A DNA stretch of 13,099 nucleotides from Lachnospiraceae bacterium (GTDB lineage: Bacteria > Bacillota > Clostridia > Lachnospirales > Lachnospiraceae): assembly GCA_900770325.1 (NCBI GenBank), contig CAAGKE010000095.1:1-13099 (forward strand), written 5' to 3'. Positions 5,460-13,099 of this stretch are shown here, in pieces. How positions within the stretch are numbered: position 1 is the first letter of the stretch; each line of letters starts with the position of its first letter. Under the pieces are notes generated by a model. It saw only the letters and a program-made list of their open reading frames with translations, was not told the DNA's origin and did no database searches. The position numbers and the translations under genes were made by a program.

Positions 5460-6014
5460 ATGAAACTGTTGAAATGGCTGAATGACCATCTGGAAGAGAC
5501 TGTTCTTGCGATCCTTCTGGTGGTCATTACCTGTGTAAGCTTTCTGCAGGTCGTGATCCGGAAGATCCCCTGGATACCGGCCCTGACATGGGCGGAGGAA
5601 TTCTGCCGCTTCTGCTGGATCTGGAGCGTATTCCTCTCTCTGCCCTACACCATCCGAAAAGGAAATATGCTTCGGGTGACCGTGCTGATGGATCTTCTGC
5701 CCCGTACACTTCGTCAGATCCTGAATATACTGGTGGATCTGGTAACTGCCGCATGTATGGGCCTTCTGGCTTATCATTCTGTCACCGTTGTCCGGGATAT
5801 CTACGCCAGCGCTGAGGCATCTCCGGCTATGCTGTGGCCCATGTGGGTCGTATACAGCATCATGATGGTAGGACTTATTCTTGCCACACTGCGGGGCATC
5901 CAGCAATTTGTACTGCATATCAAAAACTTCCATGACAAAGGACTGTCTACCATGGAACAGGCCATGGAAGATGCAAGAGAAGAAACCGAAATGGCAAAGG
6001 AGGGAATGAACTAA
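5460..6014 (+). CDS. dctQ: TRAP transporter small permease (DctQ family)
   Basis: Small membrane subunit of a tripartite ATP-independent periplasmic-type transporter, which couples solute uptake to an ion gradient and needs a binding protein. The 184-residue chain has four hydrophobic helices (about 13-33, 46-64, 86-107 and 123-143). It carries the family signatures TWAEEFCRFCWIW (43-55) and SPAMLWPMWVVY (121-132). A charged, Glu-rich tail (158-184) is cytoplasmic by prediction. I chose the ATG at 5460 because AAGGAGG stands 6 nt before it; the open frame runs further upstream only through the dehydrogenase gene. Its TAA overlaps the ATG of dctM by one base (TAATG), indicating coupled translation. 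The substrate cannot be read from this subunit. Confidence 0.93.
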   Translation: MKLLKWLNDHLEETVLAILLVVITCVSFLQVVIRKIPWIPALTWAEEFCRFCWIWSVFLSLPYTIRKGNMLRVTVLMDLLPRTLRQILNILVDLVTAACMGLLAYHSVTVVRDIYASAEASPAMLWPMWVVYSIMMVGLILATLRGIQQFVLHIKNFHDKGLSTMEQAMEDAREETEMAKEGMN

Positions 6015-7309
6015 TGGCCGCGCTTCTTGTATTTATCGTTTTTCTGATAGCCATCGCGCTCTCTGTTCCTATCGGTGTCAGTATGATTCTTGGCTCCGCT
6101 GCCCCCATTTTTCTGATGGATAAGGGCGGATCCATTGTACAGCTGCTGAATAATACCTTCTCCGGTGCCAACTCCACACCGATTCTGGCGGTTCCGCTGT
6201 TCATTCTCGGCGGAGTTATCATGGCAAAGGGCGGTATTTCCAAAAAACTGTTTAACTTTTTTGCCTATTTTGTAGGAAGACTTCCGGGAGGACTGCCCTG
6301 CGCGGTTATTCTGACCTGTCTGTTCTACGGAGCTATTTCCGGTTCCGGACCGGCCACCACCGCTGCTGTCGGCTCCATGTGTGTTCCCTTTCTGACCGAT
6401 TTAGGCTATGAAAAAAAATGGAGTGCAGGACTGATCGCGGTGGCAGGAGGACTTGGTGTTATTATTCCTCCCTCGATTCCCTTTGTACTGTATTCTCTGG
6501 CCACAGGCGTATCCACCGGTGATCTGTTCCTGGGCGGCATTTTGCCCGGTATCCTGATCGGCCTTTGCCTGATGGCATACTCCGTATTCCACTGCATACG
6601 CCACGGAGAAGACCGGGAGCGCATCAATGCCCGGATGGATGAACTGCACGCCGTTGGTTTCGGCAGGCTGTTTGCTGACAGCTTCTGGGCACTGCTTTGC
6701 CCCATCATCGTACTGGGCGGCATCTACACAGGCTTTTTCACCCCCACCGAGGCTGCCACGGTTTCCGTTGTCTATGCACTGGTGGTATCACTGTTTATTT
6801 ACCGCACGATCCGGATAAAAGAGCTGGTTCCCTTCCTTTGCGAAGCTGTCAAAACCTATGGCGGACTGGCATTCGTTCTGGCCTTTGCCACTGCTTTTGG
6901 CCGGGTACTTTCCCTGACAAAAGCCACCAAGGTAGTGGAATCCTTCATTCTGAGCAACTTCCACTCCAGCTTTACCGTATTGACCATCCTGGTTATCATC
7001 TTCCTGATTCTGGGAATGGTAATGGATACCGGCCCTGCCATCATCATCCTGGCTCCGGTTTTGCTTCCGGTGGTTCAGGAGCTGGGTGTAGATCCGGTTC
7101 ACTTTGGTGTCATTCTGGTATGCTGCCTTTCCATCGGACTGGCCACCCCGCCCTTTGGTCTGGATCTGTTCGTGGCCGGAAATATCTCCGAGGAACCGCC
7201 GATGGACGTGGCAAAACGGGCACTGCCCTTCATCATTGCTTTCCTTATTGCGCTGGTGCTCATCACTTACGTTCCCTGGTTCTCCACATTTTTACCGGGG
7301 CTTATGTAA
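6014..7309 (+). CDS. dctM: TRAP transporter large permease (DctM family)
   Basis: The 431-residue channel-forming subunit of the TRAP transporter, with a dozen or so membrane helices in two inverted halves. Family signatures in order: GSGPATTAAVGS (110-121), IPPSIP (151-156), GFFTPTEAA (240-248), GMVMDTGPAIIIL (334-346) and GLATPPFGLDLF (375-386). Length and both helical-hairpin motifs are normal, so it should be functional. It starts inside the stop of dctQ (TAATG), with AAAGGAGGG about 9 nt before. It is followed by a 103-bp gap with a hairpin and then by the binding-protein gene, giving the order Q-M-P. The partners are DctQ and DctP here; the substrate is unknown, but the neighbouring dehydrogenase suggests a hydroxylated carboxylic acid. 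Confidence 0.96.
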   Translation: MAALLVFIVFLIAIALSVPIGVSMILGSAAPIFLMDKGGSIVQLLNNTFSGANSTPILAVPLFILGGVIMAKGGISKKLFNFFAYFVGRLPGGLPCAVILTCLFYGAISGSGPATTAAVGSMCVPFLTDLGYEKKWSAGLIAVAGGLGVIIPPSIPFVLYSLATGVSTGDLFLGGILPGILIGLCLMAYSVFHCIRHGEDRERINARMDELHAVGFGRLFADSFWALLCPIIVLGGIYTGFFTPTEAATVSVVYALVVSLFIYRTIRIKELVPFLCEAVKTYGGLAFVLAFATAFGRVLSLTKATKVVESFILSNFHSSFTVLTILVIIFLILGMVMDTGPAIIILAPVLLPVVQELGVDPVHFGVILVCCLSIGLATPPFGLDLFVAGNISEEPPMDVAKRALPFIIAFLIALVLITYVPWFSTFLPGLM

Positions 7310-7321
7310 AAGGGATAACCA

Positions 7322-7357
7322 TTCAGGATTTCAATGTCCGTTCTGCCTTATCCTGAA
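7322..7357 (+). other. Intercistronic hairpin between dctM and dctP
   Basis: TTCAGGAT (7322-7329) pairs with ATCCTGAA (7350-7357), an 8-bp stem with a 20-nt loop and no T-tract. A weak promoter-like TTGATA (7361-7366) with TAAATA 16 bp on follows it. Either could raise binding-protein output above that of the permeases. Confidence 0.4.
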
Positions 7358-7412
7358 CGCTTGATATTCTGAACTGTTACCATAAATATCTTTAATCTCA
7401 GGAGGTTTTTAC

Positions 7413-8459
7413 ATGAAAAAGAAAACATTATCACTTATCCTTGCTGCTGCAATGGTATTTTCCCTGTCAGCAGTTACCGCAATGGCAGACGAAGCAGACT
7501 ATGAAGGTCTGGACAGTGTAGAACTGATCGGCGCCGATTCCACCAGTAAAGGCTCTGCCGGTCAGCGCTTCGGCGAACTGGTTGCCTCCAGGGTGGATGA
7601 AATCACCGGCGGAAAACTGACGATTGACTATTATCCCAACGGAGAACTGGGCGGCGATGCCGACCTGCTTCGTCAGGTACAGTCCAACGATATTCAGATC
7701 GTTGTGGCACAGACTGCTCCGGTGGTATCCTTTATCCCGGAGGTTGCCGTATTTGATATGCCCATGGTCTTCTCAAAATACGATGGTGATACGATCGATA
7801 CCGTTTTAAACAGCACCGATTCTGCTTTCCATCAGGAACTGAGCTCCGCCTACGATGCTGCCGGCTTCAAGCTGCTGGGCATTCTGCAGAATGCTACTTA
7901 CCGTCTGACTACTGCTAACGTGGAGCTGAATACTCTGGAGGATTTCAAAGGACTTCAGATCCGGACCATGGAAAACAACAACCATATGGCATTCTGGACC
8001 GCCATCGGCGCAGAACCCACTCCTCTTGCATGGGCTGAGGTTTACATTGCACTGCAGAACGGTACCATCGATGCGGAAGAAAATGCAGCTGACACTGTTG
8101 TAGGCGCAAATCTGAATGAAGTACAGAGCGTTCTCGCATGCACCAACCACATCCTGTATGCAAACCAGATTTCCATCAATAAGGAAGCCTATGAGGAATT
8201 AGATCCTGCATATCAGGCTGCTCTGGATCAGGCAGTGGCTGAGGCTCTGGAAGAAATCCGCCCGCAGCTGGCAGATATCGATGCAGAAAACAAGCAGCTC
8301 CTTCAGGATAACGGCATGACTCTTATCGAATATGATGACACATTCTTCGATCAGGTCCTTGCTCTGGACGCCGTACAGGCCCTGTATACAGACATTGATG
8401 CACAGGTAAATGGCCTTGGCACTACACTTCAGGAAGCCCTGGAAGCTGCTGCACAGTAA
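7413..8459 (+). CDS. dctP: TRAP transporter substrate-binding protein (DctP family)
   Basis: Exported solute-receptor of the TRAP system, 348 residues. It has a typical signal peptide (KKK followed by a hydrophobic core, residues 5-20) and a signal peptidase I site AMA-DE after residue 25. There is no lipobox Cys, which is unusual for a Gram-positive binding protein. Core features of the family: a QRFGE-type helix, FKGLQIRTM with the conserved carboxylate-binding Arg (R184), and WAEVYIALQNGTIDAEENA (207-225), where the usual Gly before Glu is Ala. The Arg predicts an acidic ligand. AGGAGG lies 7 nt before the ATG. It closes the operon at a strong terminator. Either export without an anchor or retention by the permease must keep it near the membrane; this cannot be told from sequence. 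Confidence 0.95.
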   Translation: MKKKTLSLILAAAMVFSLSAVTAMADEADYEGLDSVELIGADSTSKGSAGQRFGELVASRVDEITGGKLTIDYYPNGELGGDADLLRQVQSNDIQIVVAQTAPVVSFIPEVAVFDMPMVFSKYDGDTIDTVLNSTDSAFHQELSSAYDAAGFKLLGILQNATYRLTTANVELNTLEDFKGLQIRTMENNNHMAFWTAIGAEPTPLAWAEVYIALQNGTIDAEENAADTVVGANLNEVQSVLACTNHILYANQISINKEAYEELDPAYQAALDQAVAEALEEIRPQLADIDAENKQLLQDNGMTLIEYDDTFFDQVLALDAVQALYTDIDAQVNGLGTTLQEALEAAAQ

Positions 8460-8504
8460 AGGATCCTGTCAAAAGTATTTTACAAAATCAGCGCTTTAAA
8501 AAAC

Positions 8505-8533
8505 AAGGCTGCCGCAAAATCTGCGGCAGCCTT
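8505..8533. terminator. Strong two-way terminator between dctP and the lipoprotein gene
   Basis: AAGGCTGCCGCA (8505-8516) and TGCGGCAGCCTT (8522-8533) form a perfect 12-bp stem with a 5-nt loop. The minus-strand reading runs into TTTTTTAAA, an excellent T-tract; the plus side has the weaker CATTTAT. It ends both the TRAP operon and the convergent kinase-lipoprotein operon. Confidence 0.85.
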
Positions 8534-8540
8534 CATTTAT

Positions 8541-8560
8541 GGTTACTGTTCACAGTAACC
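8541..8560 (-). other. Short hairpin just after the lipoprotein stop
   Basis: GGTTACTG (8541-8548) and CAGTAACC (8553-8560) form a perfect 8-bp stem with a 4-nt loop. It begins 2 bp past the stop codon at 8563 and has no T-run. It may protect the 3' end of the mRNA or add to the main terminator. Confidence 0.5.
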
Positions 8561-8562
8561 GT

Positions 8563-10215
8563 TTATGCCATATATGAGAAATCCGCTGTGATTTCTCCCG
8601 CCTGTCGGATGACATCTTTCAGTCCCCGATCCTTGAACTGTTCATATTTTTCCCAGAACTCATCCAGTGTAATTTCTCCCCGGATGGCCTGGTCTCTCAG
8701 GGGACAGATCCCGGCAGTGATAAGATTTGACCTGTATTTTACGTATGCGTCTGTCTCAAAAGTAACAGGCTGCGTATAGAAAAAGTCATCATTTACTTCA
8801 AATAATCCTTTATAGGACTCTGCCGTGATCTCATCCAGTTCCTTCTCCATCTTTCCGCCAAAAAGGCACTGCATAAATGCGTCCTCCAGCCACAGACCTC
8901 CAAAGGGTTCATAATTGCAGCCCACCGCACGGTAATCTGCAAAAGAGTTTTCCAGAAGCTCCGGTCTGATCACCGGCACTTCCCCGTTTCTGTCATAGCT
9001 TACGCCCTCAATCCCATAATTATAAAGCCATGCGCCTTCCCGGGTAAAGCACCAGTTAAAAAGACGTACAATATCCTCTGCTTTTCCTGCCTTCTTTGCC
9101 TCTGCCGTAATACACCAGGAAGAACCCACCAGCTCCCGCTCCTGAATCATCTGATCTCCATAAGGTCCCTGAATCGGCTCCACAGCTGCCCAAAGCGCAT
9201 CCTGGTCTCCATCTTTTCTCAGAGCTTCCGCATTGGAAGAGGCTACCGCCCAGGTCATAGTAGTCCCCAGCAGGTTTGCCTTCATCATTTCTTCTATTTT
9301 ATTATAATCGCAGGTATCAAAGTCCTCCCGGATGATCCCCTCTTTGTATAAATCCGCAGCAGCCTGCAAAAATTCTGCATACCTGGGATGTTCGTATACC
9401 ATGGTATACGTCCCGTCGTCCAAAACACAGAACTGACAGTCTGAAGATGCCCGGATACCAAAAGCATTCATCAGCATCGTCATGCACTTTTCTCCGTCTG
9501 AACCGTAGGATAATGCCAGAGGAATCTCATCCCCCGGATCTCCGTTTCCGTTCAGATCATGATCCCGGATACCCCTCCAGAGGGCAAGCCAGTCCTCCCA
9601 GGTCCGGGGCATTTCCATTTCCAGCTCTTCAATCCAGTCCCTGCGGACCATCATAGTCTGGGAACCCCGAACAGAAGAAACTGTAGGAATAAAGTAAATA
9701 TGTCCGTCAGCCTGACGCCATGCATCCATACGCTCTTCCCCTACTGCAGCTGCAATATCCGGCATAAGCTCCAGATATTCATCCAGCGGTTCGATCAGTC
9801 CGTCATCCGCCAGATCCATAATACCAAAGGAATAGGGATTGATCAGATCCGGCAGCTCATCCACGTCCAAAAGCAGCGTTGTTGCCACTGCGGAAGCATA
9901 TCCGTCCGCTTCATGCCAGTCAATGGCCAGATGCGCATTTGTCATTTTTTCAATGGCCGGCCAGTAATAACATCCGTCAAATTCAACAGGACGTCCGTCA
10001 TAGGTCACTCCCAGACCTGTGATCTCCAGGCCGTTTTCGAAATACAGCTCATCACTTTTATCCAGTTTTTCCGCTGCTTCCAGCAATTCCTGTCTCATAC
10101 TCTCCACAGAAAACTCTGTTTCCGCCGGCTCTGTTTCCTTCTGCTTCTGTCCGGAACATCCGCTTAAAAACAAAACTGTACAGAAAAGTCCCACTGTAAG
10201 ATCTATTCTTCTCAT
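8563..10215 (-). CDS. Extracellular solute-binding lipoprotein (LipO-like), kinase-coupled
   Basis: A 550-residue surface lipoprotein of the large ABC family 1 binding-protein type. The signal peptide ends in the lipobox LSGC with lipidated C20, followed by a polar linker (21-40). The two-lobed binding fold follows. The sequence DHDLNGNGDPGDE (218-230) is the calcium-loop-like insertion typical of LipO/sugar-binding relatives. The N-lobe contains LPDLINPYS and the hinge region GHIYFIPT (171-178). The start overlaps the stop of the upstream kinase by 4 nt (ATGA), and GGAG lies 8 nt before the ATG, so translation is coupled to the kinase. No permease or ATPase gene adjoins it on the visible side, and the gene is last in its operon. 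I therefore infer a receptor role for the kinase, not transport. Ligand unknown; family relatives bind glycans or peptides. Confidence 0.88.
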   Translation of the reverse strand: MRRIDLTVGLFCTVLFLSGCSGQKQKETEPAETEFSVESMRQELLEAAEKLDKSDELYFENGLEITGLGVTYDGRPVEFDGCYYWPAIEKMTNAHLAIDWHEADGYASAVATTLLLDVDELPDLINPYSFGIMDLADDGLIEPLDEYLELMPDIAAAVGEERMDAWRQADGHIYFIPTVSSVRGSQTMMVRRDWIEELEMEMPRTWEDWLALWRGIRDHDLNGNGDPGDEIPLALSYGSDGEKCMTMLMNAFGIRASSDCQFCVLDDGTYTMVYEHPRYAEFLQAAADLYKEGIIREDFDTCDYNKIEEMMKANLLGTTMTWAVASSNAEALRKDGDQDALWAAVEPIQGPYGDQMIQERELVGSSWCITAEAKKAGKAEDIVRLFNWCFTREGAWLYNYGIEGVSYDRNGEVPVIRPELLENSFADYRAVGCNYEPFGGLWLEDAFMQCLFGGKMEKELDEITAESYKGLFEVNDDFFYTQPVTFETDAYVKYRSNLITAGICPLRDQAIRGEITLDEFWEKYEQFKDRGLKDVIRQAGEITADFSYMA

Positions 10216-13099
10216 TCCTCGTTCTCCTTACAAAACTCTCTGATTTTCGCCATCAGAACGGAAATCTGAATCGGCTTTGCAATGTGACCGTTCATTCCCG
10301 CTTCCAGAGCGCGTTTTCTGTCTTCCTCAAATGCATTTGCAGTCACTGCCAGAATCAGTACATTTGCCAGAGCAGGATCTTCCATGCTCCGGATCCTTCT
10401 GGTTGCCTCATATCCGTCCATTACCGGCATCTGAATGTCCATAAGAACCAGATCATAAGGCCTCTCTGCAGATGTCTGTACCATCTCTACCGCCTGGGCT
10501 CCGTTTTCCGCACAATCCACCAAAAAACCGTATTCCTCCAGGATAGTCGCTGCGATCTCCCGGTTAAGCTCCACATCCTCGACCAAAAGGATCCGTTTTC
10601 CCTCAAAAGATACCTTTTCGTCAGCCGCAGCTTCCGCCTGAACTTCCGTCAGATATCCTGCGGAGGACATAAGAATCTTCCGAAGCTCCGAAATAAAAAT
10701 GGGTTTTTCACAAAATGCGGTCACCCCGGCCTCTCTTGCCTCTGCTTCAATATCTGACCAGTCATATGCAGTAAGAATAATAATAGGTGTTTCCAGTCCG
10801 ATTACCTTACGGATCCTTCTTACTACCTCCACGCCATTCATATCCGGCATCAGCCAGTCGATAATATACACATGGAACTCATCCCCGTTTTCCCTGGCAA
10901 AGGTGGCCCGCAAAACCGCTTCTTTGCCGGAAGTGGTCCACTCTGCCCGCAGCCCGATACCGGCGAGCATCTTGGATACACTGGCACAGGTATTGAAATC
11001 ATCATCCGCCACCAATGCATGCAGTCCCTTCAATTCCGGTACTCTTATCTCCTTCTTTTCTCCTCCCCAGACAGGGAAGCGCAGGGAGATCGTAAACTCC
11101 GTTCCTTTTCCCACCTCACTGATCACCGAGATCTCGCCGTTCATCATATCCACAATATTCTTGGTAATCGCCATTCCCAGACCGGTTCCCTGAATACCGC
11201 TGACTGTAGTGGTCCGTTCCCGCTCAAACGGCTCATACAGGTGCTTAATAAATTCCTGGCTCATGCCGATTCCGGTATCCCGGATCTTAAAATCATAATG
11301 AGCGAAGCCCTCTGATACGTCATCCTTCTGAACGATTCGGATACTGACTGTACCGCCGGGTCTGGTAAACTTCATAGCGTTGCTGATACAGTTTAAAAGG
11401 ATCTGATTCAGCCTCAGTTTATCGCATACAATGTACTCATCCACCACATCAACGGTATCGATCAAAAGCACCAGTTGTTTTGAGTTAATATCCGCCTGAA
11501 TAATATTCCGTATATCATGGATAATATCCGGCAGATAACATTCTGCCGCATCGATCCGGACTTTTCCGCTTTCAATTCTGCTCATGTCCAGCACATCATT
11601 GATCAGTGACAGTAAATGCTGGCTGGAGGTCATAATCTTCCCAAGATAATCCTTTACCTGTTCCGGCCTGTCCATATGTGTGGCCGCCAGAGAAGCAAAT
11701 CCGATAATTGCATTCATAGGTGTCCGAATATCGTGAGACATATTGTTCAGGAATACCGTTTTGGCTTTATTCGCTGCTTCTGCCTGGGAAAGCGCATCCT
11801 CAAGAGCCTGTTTCTTTTCCTGTTCCTCTCTGGTCTGTTTGTCCACATCCGCAAAGCCAAGAATCACATACCGGATATCCGGTTCTTCCCCGTTTCTCGC
11901 CAGACGAAGCTGTGTGTAGCAGGTCTTCCCGTTCCGGCGAATCCGGAACAAATGAGAATACGAGGGATGCTCAGCCAGAAGCTCCCGGATCACCTCCCGG
12001 TTTCCGATACGCAGCAGCTCCTCCTGTTCCTCTTCTACCACCGTATGACGCACATAACCGGCATAGGTCTCATCAAAGGGTACCTCTTTGCCCTCTTCCA
12101 GCCGGAAGGTTTCCCGGATAATGTCCAGTATCCGGTAGGGAATCACCGTGTTTCGCTCTATATCCACGTAATATACCGAATGATATTCTTCACTTAATAC
12201 GTGCAGCATATCATCATAACGATGCCGTTCCTTTTCTTCTAACAGCAGCTTTTCCTGAAGACGCAGCTTTTCCTCCGTCTCTTCCTGCCTAGCGCGGCTT
12301 ACCTCCTCCGCTCTGAGCTTCTCATAACGGATCTTATCATTGGTACGCAGCACCTTAAAGAACAGAAGAAATACACCTATCATCGCCGCAATGATCACCA
12401 CGATCTGAACCAGACTGGCAGCGATAAAATTCTCTCCGATATTTTCAATCTGTTCGTCAATAATATTTTCACTGATGAAAATGGCCAGATACCAGTCCGT
12501 TTCCCTGATGGGACTGTAATAGAAATACTCCTGGATTCCCTGGTTCATAAAAGAAGTAAAGCCTGCTTTTCCTTCTTCCAGATTTTGCTTCATCTCCTCC
12601 AGAGAATAACCGTCATCAAAATCCACATTGCTTTCCAGAAACGTGAAAATATTGTCCTGAGAAGCGATATCTCCGAATTCCTCCCTTGTCAGAGCTCTCC
12701 CGTCCCTGAAAAATATATTGCAGAAGGTCTGATTCGCATCCGTCTGCATGGAAACTCCGTTCAGGATATTATCCATATCAACCCCGGAAAAACATACTGT
12801 GATCCTCTTTTCCTGAAAAATCAGATTCTCCACAGGTACAGCGATCAGCACCATATTCCTGCCATCATATACCTGGCTGACCGTAAGCATTGCTTCCGTA
12901 ATTTCTTCCGAAAGAAACCCAAACCGGGAGATTCCTGCATAAGTACTGGTGGCTGTATACACCATTCCATCTTCATCCACCATGGCAAACATGTCCAGAC
13001 TATTAAAGGTCTGAATAAAGGAAAGATATTTCCTGAGGGATGCTTCGCTTTCCAGATCGTCTTCCGTCATCCCTTCTACGGCAGCATCCATCTGCTGCT
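10212..13099 (-). CDS. Hybrid sensor histidine kinase with two receiver domains, N-terminus cut off
   Basis: Membrane sensor kinase; 961 residues are visible and the frame is open at the window edge (the numbering here starts at the Met at 13091). Order: an extracellular Cache-like sensor (about 1-220), one membrane helix (222-246), a coiled-coil linker (255-292), a PAS-like domain (293-416), a second coiled segment (417-445), HisKA with SHDIRTP and phospho-accepting H453, and HATPase with N571, DTGIGM (605-610), PF (621-622) and GTGLGMA (635-641). REC1 follows (acidic D696-D698, acceptor D745, T774, K796), then REC2 (E838-D839, acceptor D885, T917, K939). All catalytic residues are intact. 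No HPt domain or DNA-binding output is fused, so the phosphate must pass to a protein elsewhere. A first membrane helix is expected off the window. Its TGA overlaps the ATG of the solute-binding lipoprotein, which suggests the two form one sensory unit. Confidence 0.95.
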   Translation of the reverse strand, partial: QQMDAAVEGMTEDDLESEASLRKYLSFIQTFNSLDMFAMVDEDGMVYTATSTYAGISRFGFLSEEITEAMLTVSQVYDGRNMVLIAVPVENLIFQEKRITVCFSGVDMDNILNGVSMQTDANQTFCNIFFRDGRALTREEFGDIASQDNIFTFLESNVDFDDGYSLEEMKQNLEEGKAGFTSFMNQGIQEYFYYSPIRETDWYLAIFISENIIDEQIENIGENFIAASLVQIVVIIAAMIGVFLLFFKVLRTNDKIRYEKLRAEEVSRARQEETEEKLRLQEKLLLEEKERHRYDDMLHVLSEEYHSVYYVDIERNTVIPYRILDIIRETFRLEEGKEVPFDETYAGYVRHTVVEEEQEELLRIGNREVIRELLAEHPSYSHLFRIRRNGKTCYTQLRLARNGEEPDIRYVILGFADVDKQTREEQEKKQALEDALSQAEAANKAKTVFLNNMSHDIRTPMNAIIGFASLAATHMDRPEQVKDYLGKIMTSSQHLLSLINDVLDMSRIESGKVRIDAAECYLPDIIHDIRNIIQADINSKQLVLLIDTVDVVDEYIVCDKLRLNQILLNCISNAMKFTRPGGTVSIRIVQKDDVSEGFAHYDFKIRDTGIGMSQEFIKHLYEPFERERTTTVSGIQGTGLGMAITKNIVDMMNGEISVISEVGKGTEFTISLRFPVWGGEKKEIRVPELKGLHALVADDDFNTCASVSKMLAGIGLRAEWTTSGKEAVLRATFARENGDEFHVYIIDWLMPDMNGVEVVRRIRKVIGLETPIIILTAYDWSDIEAEAREAGVTAFCEKPIFISELRKILMSSAGYLTEVQAEAAADEKVSFEGKRILLVEDVELNREIAATILEEYGFLVDCAENGAQAVEMVQTSAERPYDLVLMDIQMPVMDGYEATRRIRSMEDPALANVLILAVTANAFEEDRKRALEAGMNGHIAKPIQISVLMAKIREFCKENEE

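Noticed and set aside
5434..5463. Nine-codon reading frame whose TGA overlaps the dctQ ATG, possible leader peptide
   Set aside because: It has no ribosome site of its own and its codons are mostly the dctQ ribosome site itself; probably chance.
8563..10215. The lipoprotein as the receptor of an ABC importer
   Set aside because: No permease or ATPase lies downstream, where a strong terminator stands, and the upstream gene is a kinase. It could still serve an importer encoded elsewhere, but nothing here supports that.
1..13099. CRISPR array, tRNA, rRNA, insertion sequence, prophage, riboswitch or toxin-antitoxin pair
   Set aside because: I looked for regular spaced repeats, tRNA-like cloverleaf ends, transposase motifs and known leader folds and saw none I could support.

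Overview
The window looks like chromosomal DNA of an anaerobic Gram-positive of the Clostridia, most likely a Lachnospiraceae gut bacterium. This is inferred from protein flavour rather than from a marker gene. The pointers are an ATP-type PEP carboxykinase, a DUF1622 protein, a stand-alone PhoU, a LipO-type lipoprotein coupled to a hybrid histidine kinase, AGGAGG-type ribosome sites and moderate GC. I see no rRNA, tRNA, CRISPR array, insertion sequence or phage gene. No gene-free stretch exceeds 300 bases.

Left part (1-3700): the 3' end of pckA (+) converges on a minus-strand block, with two nested-looking hairpins between them. Read in its own direction, the minus-strand block runs phoU, then a small two-helix membrane protein, then a terminator. 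A clear promoter follows, then a 5' hairpin, a DUF1622 membrane protein and a Lon-like AAA+ ATPase that has no protease domain and carries Asn in place of the Walker B Asp. Upstream of phoU are three copies of GATTTTAC (11 and 23 bp apart) and a TTTTACAA palindrome, a good candidate PhoP (Pho box) site.

Middle part (3900-8540): a class I aminotransferase pseudogene (-) keeps its promoter, start and C-terminus but has lost about 270 codons and its frame. Divergent from it is a plus-strand operon: a shikimate/quinate dehydrogenase-like protein with an altered substrate pocket and an NAD-type cofactor loop, then a three-part TRAP transporter (dctQ, dctM, dctP). The likely logic is import of a carboxylate, possibly a shikimate/quinate-like hydroxy acid, followed by oxidation or reduction by the dehydrogenase. 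A composite direct repeat in the divergent intergenic region is a candidate operator. A strong two-way terminator closes the operon.

Right part (8541-13099): on the minus strand a large hybrid sensor kinase (extracellular sensor, one visible membrane helix, PAS-like, HisKA, HATPase, REC, REC; its N-terminus lies off the window) overlaps by 4 nt a LipO-type extracellular solute-binding lipoprotein. No ABC permease or ATPase is present, so the lipoprotein probably serves as a sensory partner of the kinase. Whether this sensor responds to the cargo of the adjacent TRAP system is an open and testable idea.
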